The position numbers and the translations under genes were made by a program. The notes beneath the pieces were generated by a model. That model did no database searches and was not told the DNA's origin. It saw only the letters and a program-made list of their open reading frames with translations. A stretch of 7,304 bases of DNA from Acidobacteriota bacterium. GTDB lineage: Bacteria > Acidobacteriota > Vicinamibacteria > Vicinamibacterales > UBA8438. Each line of letters starts with the position of its first letter. Within the stretch, counting starts at the first letter, position 1. The stretch is taken from positions 1-7,304 of the forward strand of contig WTGR01000080.1 in NCBI GenBank assembly GCA_011523485.1, given 5' to 3'. Positions 1 to 6,003 of this stretch are shown one piece after another.

Positions 1-1
1 G

Positions 2-592
2 AACATCAGCTTCAACGCCGACGTGCGCGAAGAGATGGAGCGCTACCGCGGCGTCCGGTTCCACAAGCGCGCGGTGTCGGTGGGCGGGGAGGTCAACACG
101 AACCGGATGCTGGTCTTCGGGGGCTACTACCGCCAGGGCGACGAGGTCAAGTACCAGGAGAACCCCTATCTCGGCAAGGGGGGCAGCGGCAGCTTCTTCG
201 CCGCGCTGCGCCCGGTCTCGCGCTTCCAGTCCGAGCTGAATCTCAGCGTGAGCGACTTCATCGACCTGCGCAACGGCGCCGACACGATCTTCGACGTGAA
301 GATCCTGCGCACCCTGAGCACCTACCAGTTCACCGACCGCTTCCTGCTGCGCAACATCGCGGAGTACAACACGTTCGACCGGAAGTTCGGCCTGAACTGG
401 CTGCTCACGTATCGCGTGAACGCGGGGACGGCGTTCTACGTCGGCTACGACGACCACTACCAGCAGGCGGATCGGCTCTACGGAGACATCGACGGCGACG
501 GGTTCGAGGACCAGTTGTTCCCGACGCTGACGTTCATGCAGCAGACCAACCGCGCCATCTTCACGAAGGTCCAGTACCTGTTCCGGTACTGA
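2..592 (+). CDS. C-terminal part of an outer-membrane beta-barrel protein (DUF5916-like), 5' end outside window
   Basis: The reading frame is open from base 2 to a TGA at 590-592, giving about 196 residues without a convincing internal start, so this is the 3' part of a longer gene. The visible protein alternates aromatic/hydrophobic and polar residues in short strands with turns rich in G, D and N. It ends in VQYLFRY with a terminal aromatic residue, the usual recognition signal of outer-membrane barrels assembled by the BAM machinery. The style (barrel strands such as 'FTDRFLLRNIAEYNTFDRK' and a DGDG turn near the end) resembles the C-terminal DUF5916 barrel of large acidobacterial and Bacteroidota proteins that carry an N-terminal CBM9-like domain. 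That N-terminal domain is not visible here, so the family call is recognition rather than proof. The next gene starts 16 nt downstream on the same strand. Confidence 0.7.
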   Translation, partial: NISFNADVREEMERYRGVRFHKRAVSVGGEVNTNRMLVFGGYYRQGDEVKYQENPYLGKGGSGSFFAALRPVSRFQSELNLSVSDFIDLRNGADTIFDVKILRTLSTYQFTDRFLLRNIAEYNTFDRKFGLNWLLTYRVNAGTAFYVGYDDHYQQADRLYGDIDGDGFEDQLFPTLTFMQQTNRAIFTKVQYLFRY

Positions 593-608
593 TCCTGGAA
601 TCGCGGCG

Positions 609-899
609 ATGTCGAACTGTGCCCCGGAGTTGATTCTCGACTACCTCAATCGAGCGCGGGTCCGGTGCACGTACGAGGCGTTTACGCGTGTCTTGGGAGT
701 GCCCACACAATCCTCTGGTAGGTATTTGGGTGACCATCGACCGTACGCCTCCTGGGTAGTCGCCAAGAGGGATGGCAACCCGACCGACTACGCTGAGCAC
801 AACAAGCACCCGGAGCTCTACCGCACGAGCCACGTCGTCAAGACCGATGATGAACTCCTCCATTGCATGCGGAGGAAAGTGATGGAGTTTCCGGAATAG
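609..899 (+). CDS. Small conserved hypothetical protein, possibly with an alkyltransferase-like (MGMT/ATL) winged-helix fold
   Basis: A 96-residue protein starting at ATG 609; the preceding Shine-Dalgarno is poor (TGGA around 596-599). Residues 6-50 read ELILDYLNRARVRCTYEAF, then a helix-turn-helix-like 'VLGVPTQSSGRYLGDHRPYASWVV'. The series 'CTYEAF..VLG....S.GR.LG..RP.ASWVV' resembles the DNA-binding part of O6-alkylguanine transferase-like proteins ('TYG.IA...G...A.R.VG..L......PWHRVV'), but there is no PCHR active-site cysteine motif, so alkyl transfer is not expected. I recall similar short proteins of unknown function in other bacteria. The gene is about 58 % G+C by hand count over 601-900, against about 68 % in a sampled stretch of the next gene, which suggests a different history. 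It sits in the same direction between an outer-membrane gene and a quinoprotein gene without obvious functional link. Function is unproven. Confidence 0.6.
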   Translation: MSNCAPELILDYLNRARVRCTYEAFTRVLGVPTQSSGRYLGDHRPYASWVVAKRDGNPTDYAEHNKHPELYRTSHVVKTDDELLHCMRRKVMEFPE

Positions 900-927
900 T
901 TGGTACAGCGCGCCGCCGGGGCGCATC

Positions 928-932
928 GAGGA
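928..932 (+). promoter_or_regulatory. Ribosome binding site that decides the start of the quinoprotein gene
   Basis: GAGGA lies 6 nt before ATG 939. This, together with the signal peptide that begins immediately at ATG 939, favours that start over the TTG at 900, which would add 13 residues in front of the export signal. Confidence 0.6.
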
Positions 933-938
933 CAGGTA

Positions 939-2072
939 ATGACAACTACATTCCGTACGATGTTCTTCACATTCGCACTGGCGGTCGTCGTTGCCGCGCC
1001 GCTCGCCGCCCAGGACGGCGGCCCGCAGCTCGACAAGCTGACGCTGCCGGACGGGTTTTCCATCGAGGTCTACGCGCCCGACGTTCCGAACGCGCGGCAA
1101 CTGTCGCTCAGCCCGGACGGGACGCTCTTCGTCAGCACGCGCCGGCTCGGCAACGTCTATGCGGTGCGCGACGACGACGGCGATCAGAAGGCCGACCGCG
1201 TGCTGACGCTCGACAGCGGCCTCAACATGCCGAACGGCGTCGCCTTCCGCGACGGCGACCTCTACGTCGCCGAGGTCAACCGCGTCCTGCGCTACGACGA
1301 CATCGAGGCGCACCTCGAGTCGCCGCCCGAGCCCGTGGTGGTCAACGACGAGTTCCCGTCAGACCGGGCGCACGGCTGGAAGTTCATCGCCTTCGGTCCC
1401 GACGGCCGCCTCTACGTGCCGGTCGGCGCGCCGTGCAACGTCTGCGACCACGAGGCGACCACGCCCATCTACTCCACCATCAACAGCATGAACGCGGACG
1501 GGAGCGACCTGCGGATCTACGCGCACGGCATCCGCAACACGGTCGGCTTCGCCTGGCATCCCGAGACCGACGAGCTCTGGTTCACCAACAACGGCCGCGA
1601 CCGCCTGGGCGATGAGCAGCCGGCCGACACGCTGCACCACGCGCCGGAGCCCGGCCTGCACTTCGGCTTCCCGTTCTGCCACCAGGGCGACATCCAGGAT
1701 CCGGAGTTCGACACCCGGCCGTGCAGCGAGTTCCGTCCGCCGGCCCGGAAGCTGGGCCCGCACGTCGCCTCGCTGGGCATGCGGTTCTACACCGGCGACA
1801 TGTTCCCGGCCGAGTACCGCAACCAGATCTTCATCGCCGAGCACGGCTCGTGGAACCGGACCCCGGAGGCGGGCCACACCGGTTACCGCCTGACCGTGGC
1901 GAAGCTCGACGGCGACCAGGTGACCGACTACGAGGTGTTCTCCGAGGGCTGGCTGGAGGAAGACAATACCTGGTGGGGGCGCCCGGTCGACGTGCAGGTG
2001 ATGCCGGACGGCGCGTTGCTGGTCAGCGACGACACGGCGGGGGCGATCTACCGGATCACGTACTCGGAGTAG
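939..2072 (+). CDS. Exported PQQ-dependent sugar dehydrogenase / L-sorbosone dehydrogenase-like beta-propeller
   Basis: The protein has 377 residues from ATG 939. Residues 1-24 form a signal peptide (hydrophobic core, then PLAAQ), so the mature protein is expected in the periplasm. From residue 35 the text 'LPDGFSIEVYAPDVPNARQL' opens a six-bladed propeller of the soluble glucose/sorbosone dehydrogenase type. Repeated SPDGTLFVS / GPDGRLYV / MPDGALLVS blade motifs follow, with HGW at 145-147 (the position where this family has its catalytic base region), 'HGIRNTVGFAWHPET' at 196-210, 'EHGSWNR' at 301-307 and the closing blade 'DDTAGAIYRITY'. The known family reaction is oxidation of an aldose or similar sugar with PQQ as cofactor; the actual substrate and cofactor occupancy cannot be read here. 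Cysteines at 166, 169, 247 and 262 could form disulfides. No haem-binding CXXCH is present, so electrons must go to a separate acceptor. Length is normal for the family. Confidence 0.85.
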   Translation: MTTTFRTMFFTFALAVVVAAPLAAQDGGPQLDKLTLPDGFSIEVYAPDVPNARQLSLSPDGTLFVSTRRLGNVYAVRDDDGDQKADRVLTLDSGLNMPNGVAFRDGDLYVAEVNRVLRYDDIEAHLESPPEPVVVNDEFPSDRAHGWKFIAFGPDGRLYVPVGAPCNVCDHEATTPIYSTINSMNADGSDLRIYAHGIRNTVGFAWHPETDELWFTNNGRDRLGDEQPADTLHHAPEPGLHFGFPFCHQGDIQDPEFDTRPCSEFRPPARKLGPHVASLGMRFYTGDMFPAEYRNQIFIAEHGSWNRTPEAGHTGYRLTVAKLDGDQVTDYEVFSEGWLEEDNTWWGRPVDVQVMPDGALLVSDDTAGAIYRITYSE

Positions 2073-2187
2073 CGAACGCCGGCAGTGATGACAAGCATGC
2101 CCCCGATGTCGCGCGGTTGCCTTCTTCGACCGATGCGGAGACGGGGCCGAGGCGGGCTCGAGTCGGCAGGCTGAGGTATTGGCGCGC
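2073..2187 (+). other. Intergenic gap without clear signals
   Basis: These 115 nt contain no convincing hairpin terminator followed by a T-run and no good promoter. The only readable signal is GAGG at 2173-2176, which is 11 nt before ATG 2188 and only 2 nt before the alternative TTG 2179. Confidence 0.4.
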
Positions 2188-2925
2188 ATGGCACAGCCGG
2201 GCTTCGCGGCGGCGTCCGGAGGGTCTTCGGGCGAGGAGTGCCCGCCGACCAGAGCGCGGGTGCCGGCTCTGGAGAACGGCGATCGGCTGACGCGATGCGA
2301 GTTCGAGCGCCGGTACGCCGCACGGCCGGACCTGAAGAAGGCGCAATTGATCGAGGGAATCGTCTACATGCCGTCGCCCGTCAGTCTGGCCCACTCCGGG
2401 CCCCACGCGATGATTCAGGGCCTGTTCCTCGTTTACAGCGCGTTCACGTCGGGCGTTCGCTGCGACGACAACGCCACCGTCCGTCTCGATCTGGACAACG
2501 AGCCGCAGCCCGACGTGCTGCTGCGCATCGACCCGGACGCGGGCGGCCGATGCCGGGTGAGCGGCGACAACTATCTGGAGGGAGCGCCGGAGCTGGTCGT
2601 CGAGGTCGCGGTCAGCAGCACGTCCATCGACCTCCACGACAAGTTGCGCGCCTATCGGCGCAATGGCGTGCAGGAGTACGTCGTGTGGCGAACACGGGAG
2701 GCGCGCATCGACTGGTTCGAGCTGGTGGAGGGTGAATACCGCCCGTTGGCGCCCGATGACGCCGGGGTCGTCCACAGCCGGGTCTTGCCCGGCCTGCGGC
2801 TGGCCGTCGCGGCACTGCTGAACGGTGATCTCGCCGGCGCCCTGGCGGAGGTGCAGAAGGGCGTCGGAACGCCCGAGCACGAAGCGTTCGTCGCGCGGCT
2901 CGCAGAGAAACGGAGCAGCGTATGA
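2188..2925 (+). CDS. Uma2-family (DUF820) putative PD-(D/E)XK endonuclease
   Basis: The protein has 245 residues from ATG 2188; a TTG at 2179 would add three residues but sits too close to the GAGG. After a variable 30-residue N-terminus the Uma2 pattern runs in order: 'LIEGIVYMPSPVSLAHS' (E56, H69), 'NEPQPDVLL' (D109), 'PELVVEVAVSSTSIDLHDKLRAYRRNGVQEYVVW' in pieces (E139, D151, K152, Y156, then GVQEY), and a C-terminal 'LPGLRLAVAALL'. E56, D109 and E139 are in the positions expected for the restriction-endonuclease-like metal site of this family. The family is widespread in Acidobacteriota, Chloroflexota and Cyanobacteria, is often multicopy, and has no settled biological role; nuclease activity is inferred from the fold. 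The stop TGA (2923-2925) overlaps the ATG of the peptidase gene. Confidence 0.85.
   Translation: MAQPGFAAASGGSSGEECPPTRARVPALENGDRLTRCEFERRYAARPDLKKAQLIEGIVYMPSPVSLAHSGPHAMIQGLFLVYSAFTSGVRCDDNATVRLDLDNEPQPDVLLRIDPDAGGRCRVSGDNYLEGAPELVVEVAVSSTSIDLHDKLRAYRRNGVQEYVVWRTREARIDWFELVEGEYRPLAPDDAGVVHSRVLPGLRLAVAALLNGDLAGALAEVQKGVGTPEHEAFVARLAEKRSSV
2912..2915 (+). promoter_or_regulatory. Ribosome binding site of the M24 peptidase, inside the end of the Uma2 gene
   Basis: GGAG lies 6 nt before ATG 2922 and within the last codons of the Uma2 gene. With the ATGA overlap it supports start 2922 and translational coupling. Confidence 0.55.
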
Positions 2926-4295
2926 GTCCGCAGTCCGGTCGCCGCGCCGCGACTTTCCGAACCCGCAGGACGAATCCCGCCGCCACGTTGGGGATCGCCG
3001 TTCTGGTCGTAGCGCCGTTGGTTGCAGCGCTGGCCGCGGCGGGCCAGCTCACCCCGGAGCTGGTGCGCGAGCGGACCGAGCGCGAGTGGAACGTCAAGGC
3101 CGAGAAGATGCGGCGGCACCTGCTGCCGCTGATGCGGGCGCACGACATCGATCTCTGGGTCATCATGAGCCGCGAGAACGCGCCCGATCCGGCGCTGGAG
3201 CTGTTCGGCGGCTACGGGATCACCGGCTGGTACGGCCACCGCAACGCCTATCTCTTCCACGACGCCGGCGCGGAAGGCCTGCAGACGACCGTCCTCGGGA
3301 CGCACCTGAGCGGCCAGCTCGCACGCTTCTACGACACGCGCACGCTCTACGGCGAGGAGGGGCTGGCGCCGCACCTGCGCCGCTACGTCGAGGAACGCGA
3401 CCCGCGGCGGATCGCGATCAACCAGTCGCGGACCATCAGCATGGCGGACGGGCTGACGGCCGAGCTCAAGCAGTACCTGCTGGACGCCCTCGGACCGCGG
3501 TACCGGGACCGCCTCGTCTCGTCCGAGCCGCTGCTCGTCGAGTACGTCTCCACGCGCACCCCGGCCGAGGATGCGATTCAGCGGGAGGCGTCCGCCGCGA
3601 CCTTCGCCATCCTGCGCCGCGCGCTGTCGAACGAGGTGATCACGCCGGGGCGGACCACCCTGCTCGACGTCCACTACTGGATCACCGCCGAGTGGAAGCG
3701 GCAGGGGTTCGAGTTCAACTTCCCCGCGTCGGTCGACCTGCAGCGCGCCGGCGCCGAGCCGCGCGACAGCGACGACGCGGTCATCCAGCCCGGCGACCTG
3801 CTGCACGTCGACTTCGGGGTGCGCAACTCCGGCATCGTGGCCGACCAGCAGAAGATGGCCTACGTCCTGCGGCCGGGCGAGGAGGAGCCGCCGGCCGGCC
3901 TGCGCGCCGCGTTCGAGCGCTCGAACCGGATGGCCGAGATCCTCCTCGAGGAGTTCGTGCCCGGCCGCACCGGCATCGCCATCAAGACCAGGGCCGAGGC
4001 GCGCGCCGCCGACGAGGGGATCGACGCACTCGTCTACTCGCACGCCCAGGGCAACTGGGTCCACGACGCCGGGGTCTGGATGGTCTTCGACTGGCCGGAC
4101 CGCTACGGCGACCACCCGCGGTTTCCGCTGCGCGCGGGGGAGTGGATCTCGCTGGAGTACTCCATCACCGCGCCGGCTCCGGAATGGGACGGGCAGGCGG
4201 TGACCATCATGCGCGAGGAGGACACGCTCGTGCATGGAGACGGCCCCGTGGAGTACCTGTCCGGGCCGCAGACCGAGCTCTGGCTCATCCGCTGA
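2922..4295 (+). CDS. Exported M24-family metallopeptidase (Xaa-Pro aminopeptidase-like)
   Basis: The protein has 457 residues. An arginine-rich start is followed by a hydrophobic segment at about 22-40 ending AAAGQ, either a signal peptide with a long n-region or a membrane anchor, so activity outside the cytoplasm is expected. Residues 45-230 look like the non-catalytic N-terminal domain of aminopeptidase P-type enzymes ('MRAHDIDLWVIMSRE'). The catalytic half carries the expected metal ligands in order: D297 (HVDFG), D308 (VADQQ), H374 (YSHAQGNW), E412 (SLEYS) and E433 (REEDTLV). The 11-residue spacing of the two aspartates matches E. coli PepP (D260/D271). The usual GHGIG around the histidine is replaced by SHAQGNWVH, so this is a divergent subgroup. 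Expected role: release of an N-terminal residue before proline using two divalent metal ions; substrate unknown. It is probably co-translated with the Uma2 gene upstream and faces a convergent membrane-protein gene downstream. Confidence 0.85.
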   Translation: MSPQSGRRAATFRTRRTNPAATLGIAVLVVAPLVAALAAAGQLTPELVRERTEREWNVKAEKMRRHLLPLMRAHDIDLWVIMSRENAPDPALELFGGYGITGWYGHRNAYLFHDAGAEGLQTTVLGTHLSGQLARFYDTRTLYGEEGLAPHLRRYVEERDPRRIAINQSRTISMADGLTAELKQYLLDALGPRYRDRLVSSEPLLVEYVSTRTPAEDAIQREASAATFAILRRALSNEVITPGRTTLLDVHYWITAEWKRQGFEFNFPASVDLQRAGAEPRDSDDAVIQPGDLLHVDFGVRNSGIVADQQKMAYVLRPGEEEPPAGLRAAFERSNRMAEILLEEFVPGRTGIAIKTRAEARAADEGIDALVYSHAQGNWVHDAGVWMVFDWPDRYGDHPRFPLRAGEWISLEYSITAPAPEWDGQAVTIMREEDTLVHGDGPVEYLSGPQTELWLIR

Positions 4296-4361
4296 GCCGG
4301 GAGTCTGCGTCGCAGAACGACTTCATCAGGCCGAGCGGCTCAAGCACGCGACGGATGCGTC

Positions 4362-4964
4362 TCAACCGTGCTGCACGAGCCGGGAGGCGGGAGCGACGAA
4401 CCGCCGGTACAGGTCGACGTTGTAGAGCGCGAACGCCGCGCAGATGATGATGCCGCTCAGGCCCATGGTCGGTGCGGCCAGGGACATCGGCTCGTTGAGC
4501 AACCGGTAGACGCCGACGGAGTACCCGGCCAGCAGGCCGAGCTGCACGAACAGACCCAGGCCCCAATCGAGTGCGGCCGTCCTGTTGCGCGCGATGAGGG
4601 CCAGGTACGACAGGGCGACGGCGACGATGTAGAAGTGCAACGGTCCGACGTACGCCTCGAACCAGACCCTCGTCGGGTAGTCGAGCTCCTCGACAACAAG
4701 CGTCTTGAGAGCCACCGCCAGTCCGTTCGTCGCCAGGAAGCACAGGCCGAAGTAGGCAGCGAGCCAGAGAGCGCGCCGCGGCCGGTCGGTGAACGTCCCG
4801 TTGCGCTCCGTGGTCCTGACGAGGATCAGGAAGAGCCCGACTGCCAATGCCGTCATGACCGGGATGTAGACGTACCACTCGAAGAAACCGATGTCCCGCA
4901 TCCAGAGCAGAACGGGGGCGAGCACGTCGCCCAGGCGGTTGGTGAACGTAGCCGATGGAGTCAT
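4362..4964 (-). CDS. Five-helix integral membrane protein of unknown function, paralog 1
   Basis: The protein has 200 residues, starting at the ATG complementary to 4962-4964 and preceded by a strong Shine-Dalgarno. Hydrophobic helices are visible at about 30-50, 65-86, 103-124, 135-154 and 163-182, with a basic patch RPRR at 61-64 and ARNR at 125-128 between helices. There is no signal peptide. I do not recognise the family. Residues that stand out are WMRDIGFFEWYVYIP (21-35), N80, E92-E93, W101-F102-E103, D133-W134 and N182-D184. The same text recurs in paralog 2 with 19 substitutions, nearly all conservative and none creating a stop, and residues 112-172 are identical. Both copies therefore look functional. 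It is convergent with the M24 peptidase gene (66 nt between stops) and divergent from the secreted-protein gene at 5110. Confidence 0.85.
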   Translation of the reverse strand: MTPSATFTNRLGDVLAPVLLWMRDIGFFEWYVYIPVMTALAVGLFLILVRTTERNGTFTDRPRRALWLAAYFGLCFLATNGLAVALKTLVVEELDYPTRVWFEAYVGPLHFYIVAVALSYLALIARNRTAALDWGLGLFVQLGLLAGYSVGVYRLLNEPMSLAAPTMGLSGIIICAAFALYNVDLYRRFVAPASRLVQHG

Positions 4965-4970
4965 GGCTGA

Positions 4971-4978
4971 CCCTCCTC
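4971..4978 (-). promoter_or_regulatory. Strong Shine-Dalgarno of membrane paralog 1
   Basis: Read on the minus strand this is GAGGAGGG, 6 nt before the ATG. It is among the best ribosome sites in the window and is identical in the second copy. Confidence 0.75.
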
Positions 4979-5074
4979 AGCTCTGCTTGGACGATCTTCT
5001 CCGCACGACAGTTCCACACGTTCCGGCATGGAACCGAATCGACTCGTGAGCGGACGTCGAGCACCCGCGCCGTG

Positions 5075-5103
5075 TTGCGAGATCGCGGCGTCGTGGCTAT
5101 TGT
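5075..5103 (+). promoter_or_regulatory. Candidate sigma-70-type promoter giving a leaderless or near-leaderless mRNA
   Basis: TTGCGA (5075-5080) and TATTGT (5098-5103) are separated by exactly 17 nt. The -10 box ends 6 nt before ATG 5110, so transcription would start at or within a base or two of the start codon. No Shine-Dalgarno precedes this ATG, which fits a leaderless transcript. The boxes are imperfect, so this remains a prediction. Confidence 0.45.
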
Positions 5104-5109
5104 CTCGGG

Positions 5110-6000
5110 ATGCGCTGGCCTCGACCGTACGGGATGTTGGTGCTGGGGGCCCTCCTGGTCGGCGGAGGACCGGTTTCGGCCCAGAGCGCGGGCGGCCCCG
5201 ATGTGGAAGCGGTTCTGCAGCGCATCCAGGCCTCCGTCGAGCGCTTCTATTCGCGGGCTCAGCATGTGATGGCCGACGTGCGCGTCCGCGTGCGTCCGAT
5301 GGGGCGGGACTTTCGCTCCACCGGTCGAGGAAGAAACCTCCTGTACGAGATGCGAGTCGAGTGGGCGGCGGGGGCGGACACCGACACGCCGGCGCCCGAG
5401 CCCGTCGTGATGCGCACGCTCCTGGAAGCCAACGGCCGGCCGGCGGCGCCGGAAGACGAGCCCGTGTGCGCCGATCCGGAGCCGTTCTCGGAGGAGCCGC
5501 TGGCGATCTTTCTGCCGGCGAAGCGGCAGGACTACGTGTTCACCTGGTCAGGGCGCGAGCGCGAGGCGGGCCGGGAGACGGACGTCCTCGAGTACCGGTT
5601 GCGGCACGACGAAGAGCCGACCATCGAATGGGACGGGCTCTGCGTCAGCATCGATCTGCCGGGACACACGCGGGGCAGGGTCTGGGCCGACGCGGAGACC
5701 GGCGACGTGCTGCGCCTGGATGAGCGCCTGCGCGGCATGTACGAATTCCCGGTGCCGCGCGAGCAGCGGCGCCGCGGCATGCGGCGGACGATGGCTATCG
5801 AGAGCTCCAACAGTACGGTCCGGTATCGCCGGGTGGCGTTCTCCGATCCGGACGAAACGCTGCTGCTGCCCGCATCGAGCGAGTCGATGACGATCTGGCG
5901 CAACGCCGGCGTCGCGCGGCAGTTCATCACCCACGAGATCTCGAACTACCGGCGGTTCGTCACCGGCGCGCGCATAGTCGGGATGCCGCGCCGTCCCTGA
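5110..6000 (+). CDS. Secreted protein of unknown function, possibly LolA-like fold
   Basis: The protein has 296 residues. Residues 1-24 form a signal peptide (MRWPRPYG, hydrophobic stretch, then VSAQ), so the product is periplasmic or secreted. The mature part starts with a helix 'DVEAVLQRIQASVERFYSRAQ' (31-51 in pieces), then beta-rich text. Toward the end, 'TRGRVWADAETGDVLRLDE' (187-205) and 'ETLLLPASSESM' (249-260) are followed by 'HEISNYRRFVTGARI' (275-289). This order (helix, strands, a 'GRVW.D..TG.VLR' strand and a late 'NYR.F..ARI') is common in acidobacterial secreted hypotheticals with an outer-membrane-lipoprotein-carrier-like fold; I infer the fold from style only. Only two cysteines are present (120, 178), a plausible disulfide. 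There is no lipobox. The stop is 3 nt from the stop of the convergent membrane paralog 2. A later ATG at residue 9 would cut into the signal peptide. Confidence 0.8.
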   Translation: MRWPRPYGMLVLGALLVGGGPVSAQSAGGPDVEAVLQRIQASVERFYSRAQHVMADVRVRVRPMGRDFRSTGRGRNLLYEMRVEWAAGADTDTPAPEPVVMRTLLEANGRPAAPEDEPVCADPEPFSEEPLAIFLPAKRQDYVFTWSGREREAGRETDVLEYRLRHDEEPTIEWDGLCVSIDLPGHTRGRVWADAETGDVLRLDERLRGMYEFPVPREQRRRGMRRTMAIESSNSTVRYRRVAFSDPDETLLLPASSESMTIWRNAGVARQFITHEISNYRRFVTGARIVGMPRRP

Positions 6001-6003
6001 TCG

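Larger units (their letters stand above)
4362..5021. repeat. Direct repeat, left copy (660 bp; pairs with 6004-6663)
   Basis: Aligns without gaps to 6004-6663 at a constant offset of 1642, with 42 mismatches counted by hand (about 93.6 % identity). Similarity starts exactly at the stop codon of the enclosed minus-strand gene and ends 57 nt upstream of its start codon. Flanks on both sides of the two copies are unrelated. No terminal inverted repeats or target-site duplication were seen. Confidence 0.95.

Noticed and set aside
900..938. TTG start at 900 for the six-bladed quinoprotein
   Set aside because: It would put 13 extra polar residues in front of the signal peptide, whereas ATG 939 has GAGGA 6 nt upstream.
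1434..1452. CNVCDH in the quinoprotein as a haem c site
   Set aside because: A CXXCH motif needs the histidine directly after the second cysteine. Here an aspartate intervenes and no cytochrome domain surrounds it.
2652..4235. Long minus-strand open frame (over 500 codons) opposite the Uma2 and M24 genes
   Set aside because: Its translation is rich in R, G, A and P, has no domain, and mirrors the codon structure of the real plus-strand genes. It is an antisense shadow caused by high G+C.
4296..4361. Terminator between the M24 gene and membrane paralog 1
   Set aside because: Only short G+C palindromes such as CTGCGTCGCAG and GCCGAGCGGC are present, with no usable loop plus T-run.
5020..5034. 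Inverted repeat GTTCC-ggcat-GGAAC at the left repeat edge
   Set aside because: The stem is only 5 bp with no T-run, in a divergent promoter region. It is too weak to call an operator or terminator and is absent in the second copy.
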